NCBI GenBank assembly: GCA_905215055.1
Contig: CAJMOH010000012.1
Coordinates: forward strand, 1 to 60,678
Origin: an uncultured bacterium
Lineage (GTDB): Bacteria; Bacillota; Clostridia; Oscillospirales; Acutalibacteraceae
Length of the DNA: 60,678 bases
Reading direction: 5' to 3'
Shown piece by piece: positions 16,946-24,684 of the stretch (the first letter of the stretch is position 1; each line of letters begins with the position of its first letter). The notes under the pieces are model-generated. The model was not told where the DNA came from. It did not search any database and was given only the letters and a program-made list of their open reading frames with translations. The position numbers were made by a program, and so were the translations under genes.

Positions 16946-17863
16946 ATGCAAAAAGCCGTCAAGGTCGTAAAGAAATACTGGCCTCTGTATATCATGTTTA
17001 TCCCCGGCCTGGCCTATCTGATTATCAACAACTACATCCCCATGACGGGCATTGTGGTGGCCTTTAAGCAGTATAACCTGCGGGATGGTATCTACGGCAG
17101 CCCCTGGATTGGCCTGAGCAACTTTGAGTACCTGTTCAAAAACCAGGAGGCTTGGATTATGACCCGGAACACCATTGGATACAACCTGGTGTTTATCGTT
17201 TTAGGCACGGTGCTGGCTATCGCTGTGGCCATCATTTTGAACGAGGTGCGGGCCCAGGCCGCCAAGCAGCTTTATCAAACCCTGATCCTGATCCCCTATC
17301 TGATTTCCATGGTGGTGGTCAGCTATTTGGTATTTGCCTTTTTAAGCGACGGCAACGGCTTTATCAACAAGTCTATCCTGCCTCTGTTTGGCCTGGAGGG
17401 AATCAGCTGGTACAACGAGGCTCAGTATTGGCCGGTCATCCTGACCATTGTGTACATCTGGAAATCCATTGGCTACAACTGTATTCTCTACTACGCCACC
17501 ATCTGCGGCATTGACCGCAGCTTGTACGAGGCCGCCGTGGTGGATGGCGCCAACCGCTGGCAGCAGGTGTGGAACGTGACTCTGCCCTGCCTGAAGTCCA
17601 CCATTATCATCCTGACGCTGATGAGCCTGGGCAACATCTTCCGGTCCGATTTTGGCCTGTTCTATCAGGTGACCATGAACTCCGGCACCATTATCAGCAC
17701 CACCCAGACCATTGACACCTATGTGTACCGGGGCCTGATGCAGACCAGCAACATCGGCATGTCCTCCGCCGCCGGCGTGTATCAGTCTGTTGTGGGCTTT
17801 ATCCTGGTGCTGTCGGCCAACTTCATTGTCCGCAAGCTGGACAGCGAGAGCTCTCTGTTCTGA
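16946..17863 (+). CDS. Sugar ABC transporter permease (LplB-like)
   Basis: The 305-residue membrane protein has six predicted segments. The first follows LYIMFIPGLAYLIINNYIPM, and the inner-membrane EAA loop reads EAAVVDGANRWQQVWNVTLP (about 192-211). This is the MalF/LplB-type CUT1 permease that forms half of the channel. GAGGAGGAAAGC precedes the ATG. It starts 17 bases before the partner permease gene and is closely similar in layout to the permease at 27171-28088 in the second locus. Confidence 0.9.
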   Translation: MQKAVKVVKKYWPLYIMFIPGLAYLIINNYIPMTGIVVAFKQYNLRDGIYGSPWIGLSNFEYLFKNQEAWIMTRNTIGYNLVFIVLGTVLAIAVAIILNEVRAQAAKQLYQTLILIPYLISMVVVSYLVFAFLSDGNGFINKSILPLFGLEGISWYNEAQYWPVILTIVYIWKSIGYNCILYYATICGIDRSLYEAAVVDGANRWQQVWNVTLPCLKSTIIILTLMSLGNIFRSDFGLFYQVTMNSGTIISTTQTIDTYVYRGLMQTSNIGMSSAAGVYQSVVGFILVLSANFIVRKLDSESSLF

Positions 17864-17879
17864 AAAGGAGGAAAGAAAC

Positions 17880-18764
17880 ATGGTTGAAAAAAATAAGGGC
17901 TTTCAGATCTTTGCCCACATTGTCATGATTGTCATCGCCGTTTGCAGTTTGGCTCCTTTCCTGCTGCTGCTTTCCTCTTCCTTTACGGACGACAAAGCCT
18001 TGACGGAATACGGCTATTCGTTCTTCCCCCGGGTGTTCAGCGCGGAGGCCTATGAATACCTGTTTACCAGCTCCACCTCGATTTTCCGGGCCTATGGCAT
18101 TTCGATTTTAATCACTGTGGCAGGCACGCTGGTCAACCTGACGCTGACCACCCTGTACGCCTATCCTCTGTCCCGGCGGGACCTGCCCATCCGCAACGTG
18201 TTTGCGTTTATTCTGTTCTTTACCATGCTGTTTTCCGGCGGCCTGGTACCCTCCTACATCATGTGGACCCAGACCTTCCATATCCGCGACACCCTGTTTG
18301 CCCTGCTGATTCCCAACCTGCTGATGGGCGGCTTTAACGTGATTATGATGCGGACCTACCTCAATGCCAATATTCCCGACGCGGTGATTGAGGCCGCCCG
18401 GATTGACGGCGCCAGCGAGTTTAAAATTCTCCGCAGCATTGTCCTGCCTATGGCCACGCCTATTCTGGCCACTCTGGCCCTGCTGGTTGGCCTGGCCTAT
18501 TGGAACGACTGGCAGAACGGTCTGTACTACATCAACAACACCAACCTGTACAGCATTCAGGTGCTGCTGATGAACCTGCAGCGCAGCCTGGACGCCCTGA
18601 CCAAAAACGCTGCCTCCGGCGGCAACATCTCCACGGCCAACCTGCCCTCCACCTCGGTGCGCATGGCGATTACCGTTATGGGCGTGCTGCCTGTGATGAT
18701 TATCTATCCCTTCCTGCAGAAGTATTTCGTCAAGGGCATTTCCATTGGCGCTGTAAAGGGATAA
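17880..18764 (+). CDS. Carbohydrate ABC transporter permease (LplC-like)
   Basis: The 294-residue product is the MalG/LplC-type partner permease with six membrane segments; the EAA loop reads EAARIDGASEFKILRSIVLP (about 165-184) and the C-terminus YPFLQKYFVKGISIGAVKG is typical. The ATG at 17880 follows AAAAGGAGGAAAG; a longer upstream reading would overlap the previous permease without a ribosome site. With the preceding permease and the lipoprotein it completes the importer except for the ATPase. Confidence 0.9.
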   Translation: MVEKNKGFQIFAHIVMIVIAVCSLAPFLLLLSSSFTDDKALTEYGYSFFPRVFSAEAYEYLFTSSTSIFRAYGISILITVAGTLVNLTLTTLYAYPLSRRDLPIRNVFAFILFFTMLFSGGLVPSYIMWTQTFHIRDTLFALLIPNLLMGGFNVIMMRTYLNANIPDAVIEAARIDGASEFKILRSIVLPMATPILATLALLVGLAYWNDWQNGLYYINNTNLYSIQVLLMNLQRSLDALTKNAASGGNISTANLPSTSVRMAITVMGVLPVMIIYPFLQKYFVKGISIGAVKG

Positions 18765-18768
18765 ACGC

Positions 18769-18787
18769 AAGGGGAAACGTTCCCCTT
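18769..18787 (+). other. Short hairpin after the permease gene
   Basis: AAGGGGAA-ACG-TTCCCCTT forms a perfect stem right after the permease stop, but no T-run follows at once. It may stabilise the 3' end of the transporter mRNA. Confidence 0.4.
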
Positions 18788-18913
18788 CGCCGCACAGTTT
18801 GTTGTTCTATGTTTTATGTAACGCCGCGGCGCTCAGAATCGCTGAGGCCCCGGTGCTTTGGGGAGAAAAAATAGAGTATTATAAAACCAGAAACCCATGA
18901 AGGAGGAGTTACC

Positions 18914-20443
18914 ATGAACCTTCCCGCCCTGTCAAAAGATGAAGGCCGGCCTGTCCTCTTGGTGGACGGAAAGCCCACGCTGCTGTTTGCCGGCGAAGCC
19001 CACAACTCCAGCGCCTCCAGCCTGACCTATATGGAGGAGCAGGTGTGGCCCAATGTGCGCGGCCTGCACTTAAACTGCCTGATTGTGCCGGTTTGCTGGG
19101 AGTTTTTAGAGCCAGCCCCCGGCGAGTTCGATTTCACCCTGCCCGACGGCCTGATCGCTCAGGCCCGGAGGGAGGGAGTAAAGCTGGTGCTGCTGTGGTT
19201 TGGCCTGTGGAAAAACGGAAACAGCACCTATATCCCTGCCTGGATGAAGGAGGACCGTGAGACCTATTTCGCCATGCGAACCCGCCAAGGCCGGGAGGTG
19301 GACGCCATTTCCCCTCTGTGCCGGGCCGGTGTGGACCGTGACGCCGCCGCCTTTGCCGCACTGATGGCCCACCTGCGGGATACGGACCTGGAGCGGACCG
19401 TGGTGATGGTCCAGGTGGAAAATGAAATGGGCCTGCTGGGAGACTGCCGGGACTTCAGCCCTCAGGCAGAGGAGGCCTATCAGCGGGAGATCCCCCAGGA
19501 AATGACGGATTTGACCGGCGTTTCCGGCACCTGGGACCAGGCCTTTGGGGAGGACGCTCCCGAGAAATTCATGGTGTACCACTACGCCAAGGCCACGGAG
19601 AAAATTGCCGCCGCCGGCAAAAGGGAGTATCCCATTCCCCTGTATGTGAACGCCTGGCTGGAGCAGTACCCCTGGGTCCCTGGCACCTATCCCTGCGGAG
19701 GTCCCATTGCCCGGTGCGTGGAGCAGTGGAAGGCCTTGGCGCCCTCCATCGATCTGTTCTCGCCGGACATCTATGTGACAGACCTGGAGGCGGTGTGCCG
19801 GGAGTACACCGCCCACGAAAATCCTCTGTTTATCCCAGAGGCCCGTCCCTCTATGGATTCGGCCTCCAACGTGTTTGCGGCAATGGGCAGCTATGGAGCC
19901 TTGGGCTTCTCGCCCTTCGCCATTGAAAGCGTGGGCGTGGGGGAAAAAGTCCACATTTCCGCGGAGCTGATGGACGAGCTGAACATTATGATCGAGGCCT
20001 TCGACCATTACCGGGCGGGGGAGTATCTGGCGGAGAGCTACGCTCTGCTGCGCAGCATGGAGCCGCTGCTGCTGAAATACCGGCTGACTCCCCGGATGAA
20101 GGGCTTTACCCGGTGCGAGCGTCAGACGGGCGCGCTGCTCCCCTTTGAGGGATACAACCTGCAAATCAAATACCTGCCCCACCGGGGAGAGTCTCCCAAG
20201 GGCGGCGGTCTGGTCATCCAGTTGGAGAAGGACGAGTTTCTCATCTGCGGCATGAACATCGAGGTGACGCCTCTGGTGAAGAACAACGATCCCGGCCAGG
20301 TGGGACTGGTTTCCATCACAGAGGGCCGCTATGAAAACGGGGAGTGGGTTCCCGGACGCCGCTTGAACGGCGACGAATTCCATATAAAGCTGGGGCAGCA
20401 TCCCAGCATGGTGCGAGTCCGTCTGGTCAGGCGGGACCGCTGA
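18914..20443 (+). CDS. Glycoside hydrolase, GH35/GH42-like (DUF5597-type)
   Basis: The 509-residue product starts with LLVDGKPTLLFAGEAHNSSAS, the N-terminal strand of GH35/GH42-type TIM barrels. The likely acid/base glutamate is in VMVQVENEMGLLG (about 160-172) and the nucleophile in LFIPEARPS (about 306-314). The C-terminal part resembles the extra domain called DUF5597. No signal peptide is present, so it should cleave imported oligosaccharides in the cytosol, probably beta-galactosides or related glycosides. AAGGAGGAG precedes the ATG. It lies after the transporter and may be co-induced; a TATTAT box at 18877 could give it its own promoter. Confidence 0.75.
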   Translation: MNLPALSKDEGRPVLLVDGKPTLLFAGEAHNSSASSLTYMEEQVWPNVRGLHLNCLIVPVCWEFLEPAPGEFDFTLPDGLIAQARREGVKLVLLWFGLWKNGNSTYIPAWMKEDRETYFAMRTRQGREVDAISPLCRAGVDRDAAAFAALMAHLRDTDLERTVVMVQVENEMGLLGDCRDFSPQAEEAYQREIPQEMTDLTGVSGTWDQAFGEDAPEKFMVYHYAKATEKIAAAGKREYPIPLYVNAWLEQYPWVPGTYPCGGPIARCVEQWKALAPSIDLFSPDIYVTDLEAVCREYTAHENPLFIPEARPSMDSASNVFAAMGSYGALGFSPFAIESVGVGEKVHISAELMDELNIMIEAFDHYRAGEYLAESYALLRSMEPLLLKYRLTPRMKGFTRCERQTGALLPFEGYNLQIKYLPHRGESPKGGGLVIQLEKDEFLICGMNIEVTPLVKNNDPGQVGLVSITEGRYENGEWVPGRRLNGDEFHIKLGQHPSMVRVRLVRRDR

Positions 20444-20456
20444 GTTCAAGAAAAGG

Positions 20457-20490
20457 AGAGACTGCCGCGTCTGGCGGCGGTCTCTTTTTT
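20457..20490 (+). terminator. Intrinsic terminator after the glycoside hydrolase gene
   Basis: AGAGACTGCCGC pairs with GCGGCGGTCTC (one G-T pair) and is followed by six T. Confidence 0.85.
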
Positions 20491-20498
20491 GTGAGGCC

Positions 20499-20527
20499 TT
20501 CTCAAAGGCGGAAAAAATCGGTATAAT
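20499..20527 (+). promoter_or_regulatory. Promoter of the flavodoxin-family gene
   Basis: TTCTCA and TATAAT are separated by 17 bases. The -10 is 52 bases before the ATG at 20579. Confidence 0.6.
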
Positions 20528-20578
20528 AGTACCTGAAAAGCGTCCGCGCATTTTATTTTTTGGAAAGAGGGAACAGCT

Positions 20579-21196
20579 ATGAAGGTTTTGATGATTAACG
20601 GCAGTCCTCGGAAAAACGGCAACACCTCCATCGCCCTGGCGGAGATGGAAAGGATCTTTCAGGAGGAGGGCATTCAAGCGGAGACAGTGCAGTTGGGAAC
20701 CCAGGACATTCGGGGCTGCATCGCGTGTCTTTCCTGCAAGAAAAAGGGCAGGTGCGTCTTTGACGACCTGGTGAACCAGACTGCCCCTAAATTTGAGGCC
20801 GCCGACGGCCTGGTCATCGCCACGCCTGTGTACTTCGCCTCCGCCAACGGCAGCTTGATCTCCTTTATCGACCGGCTGTTTTACAGCACCCTCTTTGACA
20901 AGACCATGAAGGTGGGGGCCGCGGTGGCTGTGGCCCGGCGGGGCGGCGTTTCCGCCACCTACGACGAGCTGAACAAATATTTCGCCATCTCCGGTATGCC
21001 CATTGCCACCGGCCAGTATTGGAACGCGGTGTACGGCGCCGCTCCCGGGGAATCCGCCCAGGACGGCGAAGGAATGCAAACCATGCGTACCCTGGCCCGG
21101 AACATGGCCTTTTTGATGAAGTCCATCGCCTTGGGCAAGGAGCGCTTCGGTGTGCCAGAGCGGGAGGAGTTCCAGCGGACCAATTTTATCCGGTAA
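20579..21196 (+). CDS. Flavodoxin-family protein / NADPH-dependent FMN reductase
   Basis: The 205-residue product has a flavodoxin-like fold: the phosphate-binding loop INGSPRKNGNTS (about 6-17) and the cysteine motif GCIACLSCKKKGRCVFDD (about 49-66) found in iron-sulfur flavoprotein-like and NADPH-dependent FMN reductases. ATPVYFASANGSLISFIDR (about 81-99) is the usual flavin-contacting segment. It probably carries FMN and acts as a cytosolic oxidoreductase with unknown substrate. GGAAAGAGGGAAC precedes the ATG. It is a single-gene unit with its own promoter. Confidence 0.85.
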   Translation: MKVLMINGSPRKNGNTSIALAEMERIFQEEGIQAETVQLGTQDIRGCIACLSCKKKGRCVFDDLVNQTAPKFEAADGLVIATPVYFASANGSLISFIDRLFYSTLFDKTMKVGAAVAVARRGGVSATYDELNKYFAISGMPIATGQYWNAVYGAAPGESAQDGEGMQTMRTLARNMAFLMKSIALGKERFGVPEREEFQRTNFIR

Positions 21197-21244
21197 TGGG
21201 CCGGGCTGTTTAGGGCGCCTCTGAAAAACTTTACAAAATAGCGC

Positions 21245-21273
21245 TTGACAAATGGGAATTCCAGTGATATAGT
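21245..21273 (+). promoter_or_regulatory. Promoter of the T-box/trpB2 transcript
   Basis: A consensus TTGACA and TATAGT are separated by 17 bases, with TG before the -10. Transcription should start near 21280, at the 5' end of the T-box leader. Confidence 0.85.
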
Positions 21274-21279
21274 AACAGC

Positions 21280-21566
21280 AATCAATCAACTTGAAACCGA
21301 GGACCGGGACGAGTACCTTTCTAAGCCTGTTTCCAAAGCGAGCCATGGATGGTGAAAGCATGGCGGGACAGCGGAGAGGGAATGGACCCGCGAGGGCAAA
21401 CCGAGCAGGACATTCCTGTTAGGTGAGACGGAGGCTGACCGTTACAGCAGCTAGCGTATCATGTTGTACGCGAGGAGCGCGTCCCCCAGGGGGCGAAATT
21501 AGGTGGCACCGCAGATGCGAAGTTTCACGCACCTGTCCTAAATTTTTAGGACAGGTGCGTTTTTTC
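21280..21566 (+). promoter_or_regulatory. T-box riboswitch, tryptophan-specific
   Basis: The leader holds the T-box core AGGTGGCACCGC at 21501-21512 and a terminator (CGCACCTGTCCTAAA with its complement, then six T, 21527-21566). In stem I the loop-E strand GAGTA (near 21310) faces GAA-TGG-A at 21380-21386, flanked by CGGG/CCCG and CCTTTC/GAGAGG pairs, so the specifier codon is TGG (21383-21385), Trp. The variable base of the bulge, TGGC, is C and would pair with G73, the discriminator of bacterial tRNA-Trp. Uncharged tRNA-Trp should promote readthrough into the TrpB2-type gene. Confidence 0.88.
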
Positions 21567-21622
21567 GTTTTTCACGTTGGTTGAGCGCACTTCAAAACCA
21601 CAATTTGAAAGGATGGTTCATC

Positions 21623-22993
21623 ATGGCACAGATCCCCTACAAAATCTATCTGGACGAAAGCGAGCTGCCCCAGGCCTGGTACAATCTGCGGGCCGACATG
21701 AAAAACAAGCCCGCCCCTCTGCTGAACCCCGCTACCCTTAAGCCCATGACCTTTGAAGAGCTGCGGCCGGTGTTCTGCGACGAGCTGGTGCGCCAGGAAC
21801 TGGACGACACCACCCCCTATTTCGATATTCCCGGGGAGATTATTGACTTTTACAAGATGTACCGGCCCTCTCCCCTGGTTCACGCGGAGTTTTTGGAGAA
21901 GGCTCTGGACACTCCCGCCAAGATCTACTACAAGTTTGAGGGCAACAACACCTCCGGTTCTCACAAGCTGAACTCCGCCATTGCCCAGGCCTATTACGCC
22001 AAGAAGCAGGGCCTGAAGGGTGTTACCACCGAAACCGGCGCCGGACAGTGGGGGACCGCCCTCTCCATGGCCTGCTCCTTCTTCGAGCTGGACTGCAAGG
22101 TTTACATGGTGAAGGTCAGCTACGAGCAGAAGCCCTTCCGCCGGGAGGTCATGCGGGTGTACGGGGCCTCCGTCACCCCTTCCCCCTCGGAAACCACCGC
22201 CATTGGCCGGAAGATCCTGGAGGCCCACCCCGGCACCAGCGGCAGCCTGGGCTGCGCCATCAGCGAAGCCGTGGAGGTGGCTACGGGCCTCCCGGGATAC
22301 CGGTATGTGCTGGGCTCGGTTTTAAACCAGGTGCTGCTGCACCAGTCTGTCATCGGTTTGGAGACCAAGGCCGCCTGTGACAAGTACGGCATCAAGCCGG
22401 ACATTATCATTGGCTGCGCCGGCGGCGGCTCCAACCTGGGCGGTCTCATCTCTCCCTTCATGGGCGAGAAGCTCCGGGGCGAGGCGGATTACCAGTTCAT
22501 CGCCGTGGAGCCCGCTTCCTGCCCCTCCTTCACCCGGGGCCGGTTTGCCTACGATTTCTGCGACACGGGCATGGTTTGCCCCCTGGCCAAGATGTACACC
22601 CTGGGTTCCAACTTCATCCCCTCAGCCAACCACGCCGGCGGCCTGCGGTATCACGGCATGAGCAGTGTGCTTTCCCAGCTGTACGCCGACGGTCTGATGG
22701 AGGCTCGGGCTGTGGAGCAGACCCGCGTGTTTGAGGCGGCAGAGCTGTTTGCCCGGGTGGAGGGTACCCTGCCCGCCCCCGAAAGCAGCCACGCCATCCG
22801 GGTGGCCATAGACGAGGCCCTGAAGTGCAAGGAAACCGGCGAGGAAAAGACCATTATCTTTGGCTTGACCGGCACGGGCTACTTTGACATGACCGCCTAT
22901 CAGAAGTTCAACGACGGCCTGATGAGCGACTACATCCCCAGTGACGAGGAGCTGGAGGAAAGCTTCAAGCAGCTGCCCAAGGTGGAGCTGTAA
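21623..22993 (+). CDS. TrpB-like pyridoxal-phosphate enzyme (tryptophan synthase beta, TrpB2 type)
   Basis: The 456-residue product matches the TrpB2 subgroup, which is longer than classical TrpB. The PLP-lysine motif NNTSGSHKLNSA (about 104-115), TETGAGQWG (about 130-138) and the phosphate-binding CAGGGSNLGG (about 269-278) are visible. It condenses indole with serine to give tryptophan in the cytosol. No trpA is adjacent, so it probably works alone, for example on salvaged indole. The ATG at 21623 follows AAAGGA; an upstream start would lack a ribosome site. Control by the upstream Trp T-box supports the assignment. Confidence 0.9.
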   Translation: MAQIPYKIYLDESELPQAWYNLRADMKNKPAPLLNPATLKPMTFEELRPVFCDELVRQELDDTTPYFDIPGEIIDFYKMYRPSPLVHAEFLEKALDTPAKIYYKFEGNNTSGSHKLNSAIAQAYYAKKQGLKGVTTETGAGQWGTALSMACSFFELDCKVYMVKVSYEQKPFRREVMRVYGASVTPSPSETTAIGRKILEAHPGTSGSLGCAISEAVEVATGLPGYRYVLGSVLNQVLLHQSVIGLETKAACDKYGIKPDIIIGCAGGGSNLGGLISPFMGEKLRGEADYQFIAVEPASCPSFTRGRFAYDFCDTGMVCPLAKMYTLGSNFIPSANHAGGLRYHGMSSVLSQLYADGLMEARAVEQTRVFEAAELFARVEGTLPAPESSHAIRVAIDEALKCKETGEEKTIIFGLTGTGYFDMTAYQKFNDGLMSDYIPSDEELEESFKQLPKVEL

Positions 22994-23112
22994 GGCAAAA
23001 GCATTGCAGTTCTAAAAATCGATTTTTCCTGCTTTTGTGATAAAGCGAATTCCCCCACGGCGGTTTTGTGGTATGATACAGGCAGAAATCTATGGCGCAA
23101 GGAGTGGATTCC

Positions 23113-24045
23113 ATGAAAAAAGCCGTGGTGATCGGCAGCTTGAATTATGACACGTCGCTGACGCTGGAACGCATGCCCCAGCCTGGGGAGACAATTCCCG
23201 CCACGGGCATCACCCTCAATCCCGGCGGAAAGGGCGCGAATCAGGCGGCGGCTCTGGCCAAGCTGGGGTGTTCCGTGTGGATGGCAGGGGCTGTGGGCAG
23301 GGACGCTCCGGGAGACGCCCTGCTGGAAAGCCTGGAGCGGGCCGGGGTGGACTGTTCCCATGTGGCCCGCCGGGAGGAGCCTACCGGCCAGGCCTTTATC
23401 ACGGTGGATCGGGCGGGGGAAAACTCCATTGTGATTTTAGCCGGGGCCAACGGCAAGGTGACTCCGGCGCAGGTGGAGTCCCACAGGGAGCTGCTTGCCC
23501 AGGTGGATTGCCTGGTTATGCAGCTGGAAATCCCCCTGGATGCGGTGCTTGCCGGGGCAAAGCTTGCGGCGGCTTTGGGAAAGCTGGTGGTGCTGGACCC
23601 CGCTCCCGCTCCGGGACCTCTGCCTCGGGAGCTGCTTTCCCTGTGCGGCCTGATAAAGCCCAACGAGACGGAGCTTCATCTGCTGACCGGTCTGCCTACT
23701 GCCACGCCCCAGGAGTGCCAGGCAGCCGCCTGCCGGCTGCTGGATCAGGGTGTAAAGGCGGTGCTGGTGTCCTTGGGCAGCCGGGGCGCCATGGCCGTAA
23801 CGGAGGAGGGCTTCTGCCTGGCGCCTGCCTATCCTGTCAAGGCGGTGGACTCCACCTCTGCCGGAGACTGTTTTACGGCGGCGTTTCTGGCCAGATGGCA
23901 GGGGGGCTACTCCCTGCCGGAGCTGGAGGACGCCCTTCGCTATGCCAATGCCGCCGCGGCTTTGACCGTGGGGCGGCGGGGCGCCCAGTCCTCCATTCCC
24001 ACGCGGGATGAGGTGGAGCGTCTGTTTTCCGAAACCATGGGATAA
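23113..24045 (+). CDS. rbsK: Ribokinase (PfkB family)
   Basis: The 310-residue product has the two PfkB signatures: NPGGKGANQAAALAKLG (about 37-53) and STSAGDCFTAAFLA (about 246-259), the second holding the catalytic aspartate. It phosphorylates ribose or a similar sugar at the 5-position in the cytosol. The ATG at 23113 follows CAAGGAGTGG; an earlier ATG at 23092 has no ribosome site. A TATGAT box at 23072-23077 suggests its own promoter. No ribose transporter is next to it, so the sugar could be another pentose. Confidence 0.85.
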   Translation: MKKAVVIGSLNYDTSLTLERMPQPGETIPATGITLNPGGKGANQAAALAKLGCSVWMAGAVGRDAPGDALLESLERAGVDCSHVARREEPTGQAFITVDRAGENSIVILAGANGKVTPAQVESHRELLAQVDCLVMQLEIPLDAVLAGAKLAAALGKLVVLDPAPAPGPLPRELLSLCGLIKPNETELHLLTGLPTATPQECQAAACRLLDQGVKAVLVSLGSRGAMAVTEEGFCLAPAYPVKAVDSTSAGDCFTAAFLARWQGGYSLPELEDALRYANAAAALTVGRRGAQSSIPTRDEVERLFSETMG

Positions 24046-24046
24046 C

Positions 24047-24083
24047 AAAAGCTCTCCAGACAACCCGTCTGGAGAGCTTTTTT
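24047..24083. terminator. Bidirectional terminator between ribokinase and rhaM
   Basis: AAAAGCTCTCCAGAC pairs with GTCTGGAGAGCTTTTTT around a five-base loop. It serves both convergent genes. Confidence 0.88.
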
Positions 24084-24087
24084 CGCC

Positions 24088-24399
24088 TTATGGAAGATGA
24101 AACATCAGCCGCAGGTCTGTGGACTGAGGACTGTTATCTGGGTTTACCTCCATAATATCGGCCATATAGTCCCACCATTTGCGGCAGATTGCCGTGCGGG
24201 AGCTTTCGTCCCAGCGCTGCCGGTCCTCCACGCGGAGTACGGCAAACAGGGTGGAGGTTTCCTCGTCCAAAAAAATGCTGTAATCGCTGCCGCCGTATTG
24301 ATGGATCATGTCCTTCATTTCCGGCCAGAGAGCGTCGTGACGGCGCTTGTATTCCTCCGCCATGCCGGGATGCAGCTTCATTTTAAACCCCAATTTCAT
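24088..24399 (-). CDS. rhaM: L-rhamnose mutarotase
   Basis: The 103-residue product matches the RhaM family almost end to end: FKMKLHPGMAEEYKRRHDAL (5-24), DYSIFLDEE (about 37-45), and the C-terminal WWDYMADIMEVNPDNSPQS followed by FHL. RhaM interconverts alpha and beta anomers of L-rhamnose in the cytosol. The start at 24399 is the standard one for this 104-residue family and follows GAGAGGAGGAGCG on the minus strand. No other rhamnose genes are adjacent, but it lies between two oligosaccharide uptake loci, hinting that rhamnose is one of the released sugars. Confidence 0.92.
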   Translation of the reverse strand: MKLGFKMKLHPGMAEEYKRRHDALWPEMKDMIHQYGGSDYSIFLDEETSTLFAVLRVEDRQRWDESSRTAICRKWWDYMADIMEVNPDNSPQSTDLRLMFHLP

Positions 24400-24432
24400 T
24401 GTGATCGCTCCTCCTCTCAGGGTGCTGGGCCT

Positions 24433-24461
24433 ATTATACCCCTTTTTTTCAGGCGTGTATA
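24433..24461 (-). promoter_or_regulatory. Promoter of rhaM
   Basis: On the minus strand TATACA and a perfect TATAAT are 17 bases apart, 34 bases before the rhaM start. Confidence 0.6.
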
Positions 24462-24684
24462 CTGGCTGGGGACTTTTCTCCCGCCGGAAAAAGCCTTGCC
24501 CCGGGCCAAGGAAAAACAGCGGGGAAGCTGTTTCCAAAAGGGGCATTGTCACTTTCCAGACTCTTTTTTTGGAAATTCCTACCTGATTTTGCCATACCTT
24601 GATTTTTTCCCTTTCCATCATCTATACTAAACAGAATCCCATAAAATAGAATCTGAAAATGAGCTGGGTTAGGAGGAGAGACAA

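Noticed and set aside
22996..23038. Terminator after the TrpB2 gene
   Set aside because: CAAAAGCA and TGCTTTTG can pair, but the loop is long and no T-run follows.
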